Below are positions 27,785 through 38,551 of a stretch of DNA of 64,000 bases, one piece after another. This DNA is from Viridibacillus arenosi. GTDB taxonomy: Bacteria; Bacillota; Bacilli; Bacillales_A; Planococcaceae. Under the pieces are notes generated by a model. The model saw only the letters and a list, made by a program, of their open reading frames with translations, was not told the DNA's origin and made no database searches. Position 1 is the first letter of the stretch. Every line of letters starts with the position of its first letter. The stretch is from positions 434,001 through 498,000 of the forward strand of contig NZ_MSPW01000002.1 in assembly GCF_001955655.1 (NCBI RefSeq), written 5' to 3'. The position numbers were made by a program, and so were the translations under genes.

Positions 27785-28900
27785 CTATGCTTTTGCGTTT
27801 TCAGCTTTTTCAGCATCTCTTTTTTTATAATATTCTTCAGCTAGTTTATCGATTTCGATTTTCAGCTCTTCAACCATCGTTTCTTCAGGTACTTTACGAA
27901 CAGTTTTACCTTTCATAAATAGTAAACCTTCTCCGCGAGCACCAGCGATACCGATATCGGCTTCACGAGCTTCACCAGGGCCATTTACAGCGCAGCCTAG
28001 AACAGAAACTTTAAGTGGTGCTTTAATTGTTTGAAGATATTCTTCTACTTCGTTAGCAATTGAAATTAAGTCTATTTCAATACGACCACAAGTTGGGCAT
28101 GAAATAAGTGTCGGAATGTCAGAAGCTAAACCGAATGTTTTTAATAGTTCACGTGCTACTTTTATTTCTTCAACAGGATCAGCGCTTAATGAAATACGCA
28201 TTGTATTCCCGATACCCATGCTTAATATTGCGCCTAAACCAGCTGCTGATTTAATCGTACCAGAGAATAGTGTACCTGATTCAGTAATACCTAAGTGAAG
28301 TGGATAGTCAAATGCACGGGATGCTTTTTCATATGCTTCAATTGCTAGGTTTACATCAGATGCTTTCATAGAAACGATAATATCATGGAAATCTAAGTCT
28401 TCTAAGATTTTAATATGGTGTAAGGCACTTTCAACCATACCATCTGCAGTAGGGTAGCCATATTTTTCAAGGATTTTACGCTCTAATGAACCAGCGTTTA
28501 CACCGATACGAATTGGTACGCCTTTTGCTTTAGCTGCATTTACAACAGCTTCTACTTTTTCTTTACGTCCAATGTTACCCGGGTTAATACGAATTTTATC
28601 AACACCAGCGTCGATTGCTTTTAAGGCTAATTTGTAGTCAAAGTGAATATCCGCTACTAATGGGATATGGATACGTTTCTTGATTTCAGCTAATGCATCA
28701 GCTGCTCGTTCATCTGGGCAAGCGACACGAACGATTTGACATCCAGCTTCTTCTAAACGAAGAATTTCTGCCACAGTTGCTTCTACATCATGTGTTTTAG
28801 TTGTTGTCATACTTTGTATAATTACTTCATTGCTTCCGCCAATTGTTAAGTCACCTACGCGAACTTTACGCGTTTTCGAACGGTGAACGATTTCATTCAT
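27785..28900 (-). CDS. ispG: 4-hydroxy-3-methylbut-2-en-1-yl diphosphate synthase
   Basis: 371 residues from MNEIVHRS, which has GGAGAG about 5 nt upstream; the frame continues 30 codons without a site. It makes HMBPP in the MEP pathway using a [4Fe-4S] cluster. Cluster cysteines are in ISCPTCGR and [12 protein letters not shown]; the barrel begins VGDLTIGG and carries RINPGNIG. Two steps apart in the same pathway as IspH encoded at 1957-2937. Confidence 0.95.
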   Translation of the reverse strand: MNEIVHRSKTRKVRVGDLTIGGSNEVIIQSMTTTKTHDVEATVAEILRLEEAGCQIVRVACPDERAADALAEIKKRIHIPLVADIHFDYKLALKAIDAGVDKIRINPGNIGRKEKVEAVVNAAKAKGVPIRIGVNAGSLERKILEKYGYPTADGMVESALHHIKILEDLDFHDIIVSMKASDVNLAIEAYEKASRAFDYPLHLGITESGTLFSGTIKSAAGLGAILSMGIGNTMRISLSADPVEEIKVARELLKTFGLASDIPTLISCPTCGRIEIDLISIANEVEEYLQTIKAPLKVSVLGCAVNGPGEAREADIGIAGARGEGLLFMKGKTVRKVPEETMVEELKIEIDKLAEEYYKKRDAEKAENAKA

Positions 28901-28997
28901 GAAAACTCTCTCCTTCATAGGCTCAAAAATAAAGCCTTCACTGTACACTATTTTAGCAGTGTTCCAAAGAAAATGACAAGGAAGAAACATTAATTGT

Positions 28998-29342
28998 TTA
29001 ATTTGTACATGAATGAGCGTTTTTTGTGCTGAATGGTAGTTGAATCAACTCACCAGGCTTAAAGGATTGTTTTAGTAAATGTGGATTTAGTTCATAAAAA
29101 AGTTCCAAGCGTTCTGAGAAGCTCATCGAACTTTCAGATGGATAAAGCGCAAACAGTGATTGTAGGTTATCACCGGGTATTGTACGAACCGTGATTGTTT
29201 TAATATCTGGAACATCAACACATGTTTCTTCAACAACTGGTTCTTTATAAAAAGCTGCTAGTGGAATTGTACCCTCTAGAAGATCGATTTTCAGGATAAA
29301 AGCAATAAATAGAATACCAAGTGCAGAAAAGAATATCTTCAA
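28998..29342 (-). CDS. yqfZ: YqfZ-like membrane-anchored LysM-type protein
   Basis: 114 residues: an N-terminal membrane segment ([15 protein letters not shown]), a short linker, and a LysM-like module ([20 protein letters not shown] to [20 protein letters not shown], residues about 52-104). LysM modules bind peptidoglycan, so it would face the wall. Gene order next to ispG agrees with yqfZ; the protein level similarity is short, so the symbol is tentative. Confidence 0.65.
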   Translation of the reverse strand: MKIFFSALGILFIAFILKIDLLEGTIPLAAFYKEPVVEETCVDVPDIKTITVRTIPGDNLQSLFALYPSESSMSFSERLELFYELNPHLLKQSFKPGELIQLPFSTKNAHSCTN

Positions 29343-29402
29343 AAAAATCTCCCCCTTCGTTCAATATATGAACAAGAGAGAGATTCATTCGTATCAATTC
29401 TA

Positions 29403-29918
29403 TTATTTTTTTATTTTTGGGTATTTCGTTATCGCACTTGCGATATAGGCTACGGTAATCACCAAAGAGATGATGGTCATAAATGTGCCATTTAAAGAAG
29501 TGAAAGATAGTATACTTGTTAGTATAGTAGAAAGAGTAGTAGCGAGTGCAGTTGTACGCCAAATATGGCGATATTCACCTCGATGTCCCATCATTTTCAA
29601 TAATATAAATCCTATAAAGCCATAAATACTTATTCGTAGAAAAGTTAAAAAAGTAGTAATGGTGAATAAGAAGACGAAAGCAAACGGATATATTAACCAT
29701 TTAATATCATCTAGGTATTCTTTTAGACCTTCAAGCTGCGATGTGTCAACGCTTGAACCCACACCCGTTAGGAACTGGATAAAAGAAATTACAGTGATAA
29801 AAGTGATTAATATAAAGACGTATTGAATCAATTTACCAATAGGTAGCATTCGGTATGCAGCTAGTTTTTTGGGATGTAAAATACTGTCTAGAAATAATTG
29901 ATAATGTTTAATTTTCAT
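29403..29918 (-). CDS. yqgB: DUF1189 family membrane protein YqgB
   Basis: 171 residues with four to five hydrophobic helices. The N-terminal motif FLDSILHPKKLAAYRMLPIGKLIQY is characteristic of DUF1189 (YqgB). Function unknown. It precedes yqgC-sodA in B. subtilis as well. 60 nt downstream is the LysM-type gene. Confidence 0.8.
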   Translation of the reverse strand: MKIKHYQLFLDSILHPKKLAAYRMLPIGKLIQYVFILITFITVISFIQFLTGVGSSVDTSQLEGLKEYLDDIKWLIYPFAFVFLFTITTFLTFLRISIYGFIGFILLKMMGHRGEYRHIWRTTALATTLSTILTSILSFTSLNGTFMTIISLVITVAYIASAITKYPKIKK

Positions 29919-30047
29919 AATATGATATGCTCCTTCTATGTTATATTACCATGAGTTAGTAACACTTAGTAATTGTCGGCATTGTGAACAATTACACTTT
30001 ATTGAAAGTGGCTATATTAAACGATTGTAAATTTTTTATAGAATAAC

Positions 30048-30076
30048 TTACAATTTGATTACATTTTCTTCATAAT
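30048..30076 (+). promoter_or_regulatory. possible PhoP box and -10 of the Na/Pi cotransporter gene
   Basis: TTACAA (30048), TTACAT (30059) and TCATAA (30070) start at exact 11-nt intervals, as in PhoP repeats; CATAAT (30071-30076) could be the -10. Two good repeats only, so the call is tentative. Confidence 0.4.
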
Positions 30077-30115
30077 AAAGCTGAGCTTAATAGTAATGCA
30101 GGGAGTTGACAGCAG

Positions 30116-31744
30116 TTGAGTCTGAATTGGCAAGATATGCTCTTCCAGTTCTTTGGGGGATTAGGACTATTTTTATTTTCTATTAAATATATGGGTGATG
30201 GCTTACAAAAATTAACAGGAGATCGCCTTCGTGATATATTAGATCGCTATACAACAAATCCAATGATGGGCGTACTAGTCGGCATATTAGTAACTGTACT
30301 TATTCAATCAAGCTCTGGTACAACTGTCATTACAGTTGGACTTGTTAGCGCAGGCTTTATGACGCTACGTCAAGCAATAGGCGTTATTATGGGTGCCAAC
30401 ATAGGAACGACATTTACTGCATTTATCATTGGCTTTGATATTGGTCAATTTGCATATCCAGTCTTAGCTATTGGCGCATTTCTATTATTTTTCTTTAAGA
30501 AAAATAGTATTCAAAATATCGGACAAATTGTCTTTGGTCTGGGAGGATTATTTGTTGGCTTGGAACTTATGAGTAAGGGGATGAAACCTTTACAAGAGCT
30601 ACCATCATTTATCGATATGGCTTTACGTATTAGCGAACATTCTTTACTAGGGGTCATTTTAGGTGCATTGGTAACATTAATCATTCAGAGCTCTAGTGCC
30701 ACAGTTGGTATTTTGCAAGGGTTGTACGGAGAAGGATTGATGCCGCTTCACGGGGCGTTACCGATTTTGTTTGGTGATAATATCGGAACGACAATAACGG
30801 CTGTATTAGCATCTATTGGTGCATCAGTAGCCGCACGTCGAGCAGCAGCGATGCATGTATTATTCAATGTCGTTGGAACGATTATTTTCCTATTAATTTT
30901 ACCTCAATTTACGCTTTATATAGAATGGTTAGCAGGTGTCGCAGGATTAGAACCAAAAATGCAGATTGCATTTGCACACGGCTCATTTAATGTAGTGAAT
31001 ACAATGATTCAATTACCGTTAATTGGTTTGTGGGCATATGTTGTGACGAAGCTCATACCTGGTGAGGATTCTCCTATTGAATATAAACCAAGAAGTTTAG
31101 ATCCGCATTTTATTGAAGCATCACCTGCTATTGCTATTGGACAAGCGAAAGAAGAAGTTTTACGCATGGGTGAATATAGTATTCGAGGGTTAGAAGAGAC
31201 ATTCGAATATTTGAAAACAAATGATAAAAAGAATGCTACAAAGGTTTTACATTATGAAGAAGCAATCAATAGCTTAGATCAGAAAATCACTGATTATTTA
31301 GTGAAAGTTTCTGTACAACCATTGTCAGATACAGATTCTACTAGACACCATATTTTACTAGAAAATGTCCGCGATATTGAGAGAATTGGAGATCATTTTG
31401 AGAATATCGTGGAGTTAATAGACTACAAAGCCGTGAATGGGGTACAGTTGAGTGAACCTGCTATAAACGATTTAAGTGAAATGTTTACATTAACAATTGA
31501 AACAGTTCAAAAGGCTATTCTGACATTGGATACAACTGACCATGGAATGGCAATTGAAGTGACAAAAAAGGAAGAGCTTATTGATCAAATGGAGCGAACT
31601 TTTAGGAAAAAACATATTCATCGATTAAATCTTGGCCAATGTTCAGCACATTCGGGTATAGTCTTTACAGATATCGTTAGTAACTTAGAACGTATAGGTG
31701 ATCACGCTGTTAATATCGCAGAAGCTATTTTACAAAAACATTAA
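30116..31744 (+). CDS. Na/Pi cotransporter family protein with PhoU-like tail
   Basis: 542 residues from TTG 30116 (GGGAG 10 nt upstream). Residues 1-310 form eight or more membrane helices in two inverted repeats bearing the family signatures QSSSGTTVI (repeat 1) and QSSSATVGI (repeat 2). Residues about 340-540 are a PhoU-like helical domain ([30 protein letters not shown]). It imports phosphate with sodium, related to YqeW/NptA. A PhoP-like box upstream suggests phosphate control. Confidence 0.88.
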   Translation: MSLNWQDMLFQFFGGLGLFLFSIKYMGDGLQKLTGDRLRDILDRYTTNPMMGVLVGILVTVLIQSSSGTTVITVGLVSAGFMTLRQAIGVIMGANIGTTFTAFIIGFDIGQFAYPVLAIGAFLLFFFKKNSIQNIGQIVFGLGGLFVGLELMSKGMKPLQELPSFIDMALRISEHSLLGVILGALVTLIIQSSSATVGILQGLYGEGLMPLHGALPILFGDNIGTTITAVLASIGASVAARRAAAMHVLFNVVGTIIFLLILPQFTLYIEWLAGVAGLEPKMQIAFAHGSFNVVNTMIQLPLIGLWAYVVTKLIPGEDSPIEYKPRSLDPHFIEASPAIAIGQAKEEVLRMGEYSIRGLEETFEYLKTNDKKNATKVLHYEEAINSLDQKITDYLVKVSVQPLSDTDSTRHHILLENVRDIERIGDHFENIVELIDYKAVNGVQLSEPAINDLSEMFTLTIETVQKAILTLDTTDHGMAIEVTKKEELIDQMERTFRKKHIHRLNLGQCSAHSGIVFTDIVSNLERIGDHAVNIAEAILQKH

Positions 31745-31755
31745 GGAGGGATTCT

Positions 31756-32235
31756 ATGGATGTAATCGCATGGATACTAATAATTTTAAGTTTTATTATT
31801 GCGTTTGTTGGGCTTGTATATCCTATTATTCCGTCAGTACTATTTATATTGCTAGGGTTTATCCTATATGGAGCATTTTATAGCTTTGGAGATTTACCTT
31901 GGTGGTTCTGGGTAATTCAAATTTTATTTGTTGCATTATTATTCGGAGCAGATACATTAGCAAATGCTTTTGGCGTGAAAAAATTTGGTGGTTCAAATGC
32001 AGGGATGTGGGGAAGTACAATAGGTTTATTAATCGGACCATTTGTCATTCCTATTGCTGGCATACTGCTCGGACCTTTTTTGGGAGCAGTGCTAGCAGAG
32101 TTAATAGTTAATAGAAGTAGTGTAAAACAAGCGATTCGAACTGGAATCGGTTCACTCGTCGGGTTCTTAACTTCTATTATTACGAAGGGAATTATCCAAA
32201 TAATAATGATTGTTATATTTGTTATTGTGATATAA
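31756..32235 (+). CDS. yqgC: DUF456 membrane protein YqgC
   Basis: 159 residues, four to five hydrophobic helices, Gly-rich ([30 protein letters not shown]), DUF456/YqgC family. Begins 11 nt after the phosphate transporter gene with AAGGAGG, so likely co-transcribed. Precedes sodA as in B. subtilis. Function unknown. Confidence 0.82.
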   Translation: MDVIAWILIILSFIIAFVGLVYPIIPSVLFILLGFILYGAFYSFGDLPWWFWVIQILFVALLFGADTLANAFGVKKFGGSNAGMWGSTIGLLIGPFVIPIAGILLGPFLGAVLAELIVNRSSVKQAIRTGIGSLVGFLTSIITKGIIQIIMIVIFVIVI

Positions 32236-32374
32236 ATTGCTTGATAAATTAATAGATTTTCAGTCAAAAGGCTGAAATCCAGTGATTTAGTTAATAATGT
32301 TTGAATGAATGCTGTTATTTTGATAACCTAAGAATGTAATTAATACTTATTAATCCTGAGGAGGAAAATTAATC

Positions 32375-32983
32375 ATGGCTTTTGAATTACCAAAATTACC
32401 TTATGCATATGATGCACTAGAACCACATATCGACGCAACTACAATGGAAATTCACCACACTAAACATCACAATACTTATGTTCAAGGCATAAATGCTGCT
32501 CTAGAAGGCAAATCAGAATTCGAAGGGAAATCAGTTGAAGAAATTATTGCTAATTTAGATGCTGTTCCTGAAGAAATTCGTACTGCTGTACGCAACCACG
32601 GTGGCGGTCACTCTAACCACTCATTATTCTGGGAATCTTTAGCTGCAAATGCAGGTGGAGCTCCAACTGGCGAATTAGCAGCTGCAATTGATGCTAAATT
32701 CGGTAGCTTTGACGCTTTCAAAGAACAATTCGATAATGCTGCTAAAACTCGCTTCGGTTCAGGCTGGGCTTGGTTATCAGTTGCTAACGGCGAATTAGAA
32801 ATCTCTTCAACTCCAAACCAAGATTCACCGATCATGGAAGGTAAAACTCCATTATTAGGTCTAGATGTTTGGGAGCATGCTTACTACTTAAACTACCAAA
32901 ACCGTCGTCCTGACTACATCGGCGCTTTCTGGAATGTAGTAAACTGGGATAAAGTTGCAGAACGTTTTGCAGCTGCAAAATAA
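32375..32983 (+). CDS. sodA: manganese superoxide dismutase
   Basis: 202 residues. Mn/Fe SOD motifs: [10 protein letters not shown] with the first metal His (near residue 27), [12 protein letters not shown] (second His), GSGWAWLS, and [11 protein letters not shown] (Asp and third His). Detoxifies superoxide in the cytoplasm. GAGGAGG ribosome site; strong codon bias visible (CGT, GGT, GAA), consistent with high expression. Ends at a strong terminator. Confidence 0.96.
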   Translation: MAFELPKLPYAYDALEPHIDATTMEIHHTKHHNTYVQGINAALEGKSEFEGKSVEEIIANLDAVPEEIRTAVRNHGGGHSNHSLFWESLAANAGGAPTGELAAAIDAKFGSFDAFKEQFDNAAKTRFGSGWAWLSVANGELEISSTPNQDSPIMEGKTPLLGLDVWEHAYYLNYQNRRPDYIGAFWNVVNWDKVAERFAAAK

Positions 32984-33000
32984 TCTATTTTAAATGCAAC

Positions 33001-33042
33001 AAAGCACGTACCTTTGACGTCAAAAAGGTACGTGCTTTTTTT
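33001..33042 (+). terminator. terminator after sodA
   Basis: 14-bp perfect stem AAAGCACGTACCTT / AAGGTACGTGCTTT (33001-33014 with about 33024-33037) followed by a T-run. Confidence 0.9.
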
Positions 33043-33239
33043 ATGGTAAAAGAATACATAAGTTGACCTGTAAAGTTTGTAATTTGTACTTTTATTCTCT
33101 TTTTCCAAAAATAGAGCACTTCATTATTTTCGTATAAAATAGAAATCAATTAGACTATTTTTCGACATGACTACGGTGTGTTTTTGTGCTGAAAATGATA
33201 TACTACTAATTGTGAATAAAGCGGAAGGGGGGACATTGC

Positions 33240-35447
33240 ATGCGCAAAAAAAATCCATCTAAAAAGAAACGTGCAGCTAGTGTCAAAGCAAAACAGCGTG
33301 CAAATCTTTCGTTTCGAATGAATATACTTTTCTTTTCAATTTTCCTTTTGTTTTCTCTTTTGATTTTGCGTTTAGGGTATATGCAAATCGTTAAAGGTGA
33401 AGAATATGTGAGAGAATTAGCGCGAACTGACGAAGTAACGGTAAATTCTAGCGTTCCTCGTGGCCGTATTTATGATAGACAGGGCCGTGTTTTAGTTGAT
33501 AATGAACCAAAGAATGCGATTACTTATACAAAACTACAATCGACAACAACGAAAGAGATGTTGGAAACTGCAAATAAACTCGCAAAACTCATTAAAATGG
33601 ATACGAAACCTATCACGGATCGAGATAAAAGAGACTTTTGGATAACGCTCAACAAAGAAAAGGCTTATGCAAAAGTAAGTGAAAAAGAACAGAAAGACAT
33701 TAACAATGATTCAGAACTAGAACAGAAAGAAAAGCAGGCAGAGCTAGATAAATTAGTGCGTGACCGAATTACTAATGATGAATTAAGAGAATTAACAAAG
33801 AAAGATTTACAAGTGTTAGCTATTTATCGATTAATGGCTGCAGGTTATTATTTATCACCACAAATTATTAAAAGTGATAATGTAACGAATAAAGAATTTG
33901 CAATCGTATCAGAGAATTTAACAGAGCTACCTGGTGTAAATACTACTACAGATTGGGCTCGTGTGAAAAAATCTGCATTAAGTATTTTAGGTTCAACGAC
34001 AACACCAAGGGAAGGAATTCCAAAAAATTTGGTGGACTATTATTTGGCACGTGATTATTCTCGAAATGATCGTGTCGGTAAAAGTTATATTGAACAACAG
34101 TATGAAGAGATATTACAAGGCCAAAAAGCCGTTGTCAAAAATGCTACAAACGGCAAAGGGCAAGTTGTAGATACAGTAACTACATCTGAAGGTTCTCCTG
34201 GAAAAGAATTAATTCTTACGATTGACAGTGAATTACAAGAAAGCCTTGATAAGATTGTGGAAGAACAATTGCTATTTGCTAAATCACAAGCAGGTTCTTC
34301 GTTACTAGATCGAGCTTTTCTTGTTATGATGAATCCAAACACAGGTGAAATTTTATCGATGGTTGGTAAAAAACTCGACACAGATGATAATGGGAAAATG
34401 ACAATTAATGACTACGCTATTGGTTCATTTACATCTGCTTATGAAGCAGGTTCTGTTATTAAACCAGCAACACTTTTAACGGGTTATTCGTTAAATGCAA
34501 TTACTCCAAATGAAGTTCTAATAGACGAACCAATCAAAATTTTAGGTACTGAACCCAAAAAATCCATTTTTAATCCAGGTGGTAGAATTTCAATGGATGG
34601 TTTAACTGCTTTAGAGAGATCTTCCAACGTATATATGTTTAAAACAGCGATGAAAATTGCAGGTGTAAACTATGTGCCAAATGCGGGATTACGAGTGACA
34701 TTAGAGGATTTTACAAAAATTCGTAATTCATATGCACAGTTTGGCTTAGGAGTAAAAACAGGTATAGATTTACCTGGAGAATTTGAAGGATTTAAAGGAA
34801 ATGAAACAATTTCAGGTAAATTACTTGACTTAGTAATTGGTCAGTATGATACTTTTACTCCCCTTCAATTAGCTCAATATGTCTCAACTATTGCTAATGG
34901 AGGTAAACGAATTCAACCACATTTGGCGAAAGAAATTCGAGAGCCATCTGTTGATGGTAAAACATTAGGGCCAATCGTAACAGAACTTGGACCTACAATT
35001 TTAAATACGATTGACAATACTAAATCAGAAATAGATTATGTTAAGAGCGGAATGCATCGTGTTTATTTTGGAAATCAAGGGACAGGAGCTTCTTACTTCC
35101 GGGATGCGAAGTTTAATGCGGCAGGTAAAACAGGTACGGCAGAGGCTGTCTATTATGGGCCAAAGAAAAGTGCATACGGAACACAAACGTTAAGTATCAC
35201 TCATGTTGGCTTTGCTCCTTATGATAATCCTGAAATTGCATATGCAGTAGTTGTACCGTGGGTTACAACAGGTACAAACTATACAGCTATCAATAACATC
35301 ATTGCTCGCCAGGCTGTTGACAAATACTTTGAAATCCAAAAGAAAAATACGAAAAAGGCAAAACAAAAAGTAGGAGAAAAAATTAAAAAGCCTATTACAA
35401 AAGAGCAGATCGATGAAGAAGATGCGCAAAAAATGGGTACTCAATAA
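33240..35447 (+). CDS. pbpA: class B penicillin-binding protein (PbpA/PBP2-like transpeptidase)
   Basis: 735 residues. Basic cytoplasmic start, single membrane anchor (about residues 26-50), dimerisation domain with RGRIYDRQGRVL, and a transpeptidase domain with Ser405-x-x-Lys408 (GSVIKP), Ser461/Ser462-Asn463 (SSNVY) and Lys630-Thr-Gly (GKTGTAE). It cross-links peptidoglycan for elongation. Located between sodA and pst as pbpA is in B. subtilis. The C-terminal 35 residues are Lys/Glu-rich. Partner SEDS may be the gene at 25218. Confidence 0.9.
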   Translation: MRKKNPSKKKRAASVKAKQRANLSFRMNILFFSIFLLFSLLILRLGYMQIVKGEEYVRELARTDEVTVNSSVPRGRIYDRQGRVLVDNEPKNAITYTKLQSTTTKEMLETANKLAKLIKMDTKPITDRDKRDFWITLNKEKAYAKVSEKEQKDINNDSELEQKEKQAELDKLVRDRITNDELRELTKKDLQVLAIYRLMAAGYYLSPQIIKSDNVTNKEFAIVSENLTELPGVNTTTDWARVKKSALSILGSTTTPREGIPKNLVDYYLARDYSRNDRVGKSYIEQQYEEILQGQKAVVKNATNGKGQVVDTVTTSEGSPGKELILTIDSELQESLDKIVEEQLLFAKSQAGSSLLDRAFLVMMNPNTGEILSMVGKKLDTDDNGKMTINDYAIGSFTSAYEAGSVIKPATLLTGYSLNAITPNEVLIDEPIKILGTEPKKSIFNPGGRISMDGLTALERSSNVYMFKTAMKIAGVNYVPNAGLRVTLEDFTKIRNSYAQFGLGVKTGIDLPGEFEGFKGNETISGKLLDLVIGQYDTFTPLQLAQYVSTIANGGKRIQPHLAKEIREPSVDGKTLGPIVTELGPTILNTIDNTKSEIDYVKSGMHRVYFGNQGTGASYFRDAKFNAAGKTGTAEAVYYGPKKSAYGTQTLSITHVGFAPYDNPEIAYAVVVPWVTTGTNYTAINNIIARQAVDKYFEIQKKNTKKAKQKVGEKIKKPITKEQIDEEDAQKMGTQ

Positions 35448-35473
35448 AATGACTTTCTTCTATTAAAATAGTT

Positions 35474-35515
35474 AAACGCCTCACATTGTACAAAATACAA
35501 TGTGAGGCGTTTTTT
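35474..35515 (+). terminator. terminator after pbpA
   Basis: 17-bp stem AAACGCCTCACATTGTA / TACAATGTGAGGCGTTT (35474-35490 with 35496-35512), 5-nt loop and T-run. Confidence 0.92.
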
Positions 35516-35544
35516 GTATACATTATTACAGAAAACGACAGCGA

Positions 35545-35619
35545 TTTACAAAGCATTTACAATACCTTTATATAACCTTACATTACATTTATATGTCCTC
35601 AACATGTCTACTTTATAGT
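35545..35619 (+). promoter_or_regulatory. pstS promoter with five PhoP repeats
   Basis: Hexamers TTTACA, TTTACA, TTTATA, TTACAT and TTATAT start at 35545, 35556, 35567, 35578 and 35589, i.e. at exact 11-nt spacing, matching the PhoP-binding direct repeat TT(A/T/C)ACA-N5. TATAGT at 35614-35619 is the likely -10. This is the expected PhoP activation site for pst under phosphate starvation. Confidence 0.85.
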
Positions 35620-35665
35620 TAACAGTGTAGTAAACAAACACAAAAACCTTAGGGGGAACAAACAG

Positions 35666-36640
35666 ATGAAAAACTGGAAGTACTTCATGATGACATCAAT
35701 CGTAGGCTCGGCACTTTTGTTAGGAGCATGTGGCAGTGACACAGAAGAAGGTAGCAAAACGTCAAGCAGCGGTGCATCTAGCCAAGAAACAAATGCTGGT
35801 GCAAGTGAGCAACTAGAAGGAAAAATCGCAGGAGATGGTTCTTCAACTGTAGCACCAATCATGGAAGCAATTGTAGAGGAATATACAGCTGTTCAACCTA
35901 AAGTACAAGTTTCAGTAGGAGTCTCTGGAACTGGTGGCGGATTTGAGAAATTCATAGCAGGTGAGACGGCATTTGCAAACGCATCTCGTGAAATTAAAGA
36001 AGAAGAGGCTGCTAAGTTAAAAGAAGCAGGCATTGACTATACAGAAATGAAAATTGGTTATGATGGTTTATCTATCGTAGTAAATAAAGAGAATGATTGG
36101 ATAGAAGATTTAACAGTAGATCAATTAAAACAAATTTGGACTGAAGATGGTAAAGAAAAGAAATGGTCTGATATCGACCCATCTTGGCCAAAAGAAAAAA
36201 TTACCTATTACTCTCCTGGTACTGACTCAGGAACATATGACTACTTCGATGAAGTTATTTTAGACGGTAAAGATTTAGCGAAAAAAGCAACTCTATCAGA
36301 AGATGATAACGTACTAGTACAAGGTGTTGAAGGCGATAAAAACGCTATCGGATACTTCGGTTACGCATACTACGTAGCAAATAAAGATAATCTTAAAATT
36401 GTTAAAGTCGGCGGAATTGAGCCAACAAATGAAACAATTAAATCAGGTGAATATTCACCGCTCTCTAGACCACTATTCATCTACGTGAAGAATAGCGAAG
36501 TAAAAGAAAATGCAGCATTCTATAACTTTATGAAATATGCTCTTGAAAATGCAGGCGATATGGCAGAAGCTGTAGGCTATGTTAGAACACCAGATGAAGA
36601 TTACAAAAAAGACTTAGATGCTTTAGAAGGCTTGAAATAA
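35666..36640 (+). CDS. pstS: phosphate ABC transporter substrate-binding lipoprotein
   Basis: 324 residues. Lipoprotein signal with lipobox LLGACGSD (Cys near residue 21), a Ser/Ala/Gly-rich linker, then the PstS fold beginning KIAGDGSSTVAP with the phosphate-binding GSST, GTGGGFEKF and PGTDSGTYDYF motifs. Captures Pi outside the membrane and hands it to PstCA. RBS AGGGGG. First gene of the PhoP-activated pst operon, separated from pstC by a hairpin. Confidence 0.93.
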   Translation: MKNWKYFMMTSIVGSALLLGACGSDTEEGSKTSSSGASSQETNAGASEQLEGKIAGDGSSTVAPIMEAIVEEYTAVQPKVQVSVGVSGTGGGFEKFIAGETAFANASREIKEEEAAKLKEAGIDYTEMKIGYDGLSIVVNKENDWIEDLTVDQLKQIWTEDGKEKKWSDIDPSWPKEKITYYSPGTDSGTYDYFDEVILDGKDLAKKATLSEDDNVLVQGVEGDKNAIGYFGYAYYVANKDNLKIVKVGGIEPTNETIKSGEYSPLSRPLFIYVKNSEVKENAAFYNFMKYALENAGDMAEAVGYVRTPDEDYKKDLDALEGLK

Positions 36641-36651
36641 TCACTGGCTAG

Positions 36652-36687
36652 GGGAGCGAGTAGCAAAACGCTACCTGCTCCCTTTTT
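36652..36687 (+). terminator. attenuating hairpin between pstS and pstC
   Basis: Stem GGGAGCGAGTAGC / GCTACCTGCTCCC (36652-36664 with 36670-36682, one mismatch, one G-T pair) plus five T. Probably a leaky terminator that gives more PstS than permease. Confidence 0.75.
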
Positions 36688-36706
36688 ACTGAAGGGGGAC
36701 TTCAAC

Positions 36707-37654
36707 TTGGCTGTAAAAGAATCGACGGATAAGCTGTCTGTTCAAGATTTAATTGCACAATCACGTGGTAAGGGATCTAAAAAGGTAGTAGAAAAAGTAA
36801 TGCCAATCTTATTGTTTACCACTGCTTTAATCTCGGTATTAACAACGTTTGGAATAGTTTTCACACTTATTTTTGAAACATTTGAATTCTTTAAGGAAGT
36901 ACCTTTCATTGATTTCTTATTTGGTACCGAATGGCTTCCATTCTCAAGTAAGGAGCCAATGTACGGAATTTTACCACTAATCTTAGGAACGTTAAAGGTA
37001 ACAGTTATTGCAGTTTTAGTAGCAGTTCCACTCGGTATTGCTGCAGCAATTTACCTTAGTGAATATGCAAGTGATCGTACACGACGTTTGATCAAACCAG
37101 TTCTAGAAGTATTAGCAGGTATTCCGACAATTGTTTATGGATTCTTTGCACTGACTTTTGTCACTCCGATGTTACAAGAATTGATTCCAGGGTTGAAAAT
37201 CTTTAATGCATTGAGTCCGGGGATTGTCGTAGGGATCATGATATTACCGATGATTGCCTCGCTTTCTGAGGATGCAATGACTTCAGTACCAAATGCAATG
37301 CGAGAAGGTGCTTTGGCACTTGGTTCAACAAAACTGGAAGTAGCAATCAAAATTGTGTTACCAGCAGCTTTATCAGGGATATTGGCTTCGGTAGTACTTG
37401 CGGTGTCTCGTGCAATTGGTGAAACCATGATCGTATCTCTTGCTGGAGGAGCGACACCAACATTTGACTTTAGCGTGACGGATTCAATCCAAACGATGAC
37501 GGCATATATTGTTCAAGTTTCAACAGGTGATGCAGGCTATGGAACAACCATTTACTACTCAATTTACTCAGTTGGATTTACACTATTCATCTTCACATTG
37601 CTGATGAATTTACTTGCACATTTCATTTCAAAACGCTTTAGGGAGGAATATTGA
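36707..37654 (+). CDS. pstC: phosphate ABC transporter permease PstC
   Basis: 315 residues from TTG 36707 with AGGGGG 8 nt upstream. Six hydrophobic helices; the ATPase-contacting motif is visible as MREGALALGSTKLEVAIKI and AIGETMIVS follows. Forms the phosphate channel with PstA. Its stop overlaps the pstA start by 1 nt. Confidence 0.92.
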   Translation: MAVKESTDKLSVQDLIAQSRGKGSKKVVEKVMPILLFTTALISVLTTFGIVFTLIFETFEFFKEVPFIDFLFGTEWLPFSSKEPMYGILPLILGTLKVTVIAVLVAVPLGIAAAIYLSEYASDRTRRLIKPVLEVLAGIPTIVYGFFALTFVTPMLQELIPGLKIFNALSPGIVVGIMILPMIASLSEDAMTSVPNAMREGALALGSTKLEVAIKIVLPAALSGILASVVLAVSRAIGETMIVSLAGGATPTFDFSVTDSIQTMTAYIVQVSTGDAGYGTTIYYSIYSVGFTLFIFTLLMNLLAHFISKRFREEY

Positions 37655-38535
37655 TGGTGAAATATGTTGATCATACGCAAGTTGTGAAGCGCATGAATGG
37701 ACGACTAGTTGTAAATAAGCTGTTGAAAACAGTCTTCCTATTAGTAACACTTTTTGCCTTAGCAATGCTTGGTATATTAGTTTACCGCATGTTTGATCAA
37801 GGTTGGGGTTATTTATCGGTAGACTTTTTATCAAACTTTGCTTCTAGGTTCCCAGAAAAAGCAGGGATTAAAGCTGCACTCGTTGGTTCCGTCTTTCTAA
37901 TGTTAGTTGTGGCACCAGTATCCCTATTTCTGGGGGTAGGAACGGCTATTTATTTAGAAGAGTATGCGAAGCAAAATAAAATAAATGCTTTTATCCGCAT
38001 GAATATCTCGAATTTAGCAGGTGTTCCTTCTATAGTATTTGGATTACTTGGTTTAACGATATTCGTTCGTTCGCTAGCATTAGGGAAAAGTGTACTAGCA
38101 GCAGGACTTACAATGAGTTTGCTGATCTTACCCGTTATTATAGTGGCTGCACAAGAAGCGATTCGTTCTGTACCAAAGGAATTAAGGGAAGCATCATACG
38201 GTATGGGTGCGACAAAATGGCAAACTATATTAAAAGTTGTCTTGCCATCAGCGGTACCAGGAATTTTAACAGGAAGTATTTTAGCGCTGTCGCGAGCTAT
38301 AGGTGAGACTGCACCGCTTGTTGTATTAGGGATTCCGGTGATTGTACATTTCTTACCAGATGGCATTTTGAGCGAATTCACAGCTTTACCAATGCAAATC
38401 TTTGACTGGGCAAAACGCCCGCAAGAGGAATTTCAATATGTTGCAGCGGCCGGAATTCTAGTCTTGATGACATTCTTAGTTATCTTAAACTCCATTGCCG
38501 TCATAATTCGAAATAAATTTCAGCGTCGTTATTAA
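37654..38535 (+). CDS. pstA: phosphate ABC transporter permease PstA
   Basis: 293 residues from ATG 37654, with GGGAGG 7 nt upstream (a TTG one codon earlier is possible). Six helices; coupling motif LREASYGMGATKWQTILKV and AIGETAPL typical of PstA. Pairs with PstC; translationally coupled (TGATG). Confidence 0.92.
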   Translation: MVKYVDHTQVVKRMNGRLVVNKLLKTVFLLVTLFALAMLGILVYRMFDQGWGYLSVDFLSNFASRFPEKAGIKAALVGSVFLMLVVAPVSLFLGVGTAIYLEEYAKQNKINAFIRMNISNLAGVPSIVFGLLGLTIFVRSLALGKSVLAAGLTMSLLILPVIIVAAQEAIRSVPKELREASYGMGATKWQTILKVVLPSAVPGILTGSILALSRAIGETAPLVVLGIPVIVHFLPDGILSEFTALPMQIFDWAKRPQEEFQYVAAAGILVLMTFLVILNSIAVIIRNKFQRRY

Positions 38536-38551
38536 AAACTAGGGGGCTTCA

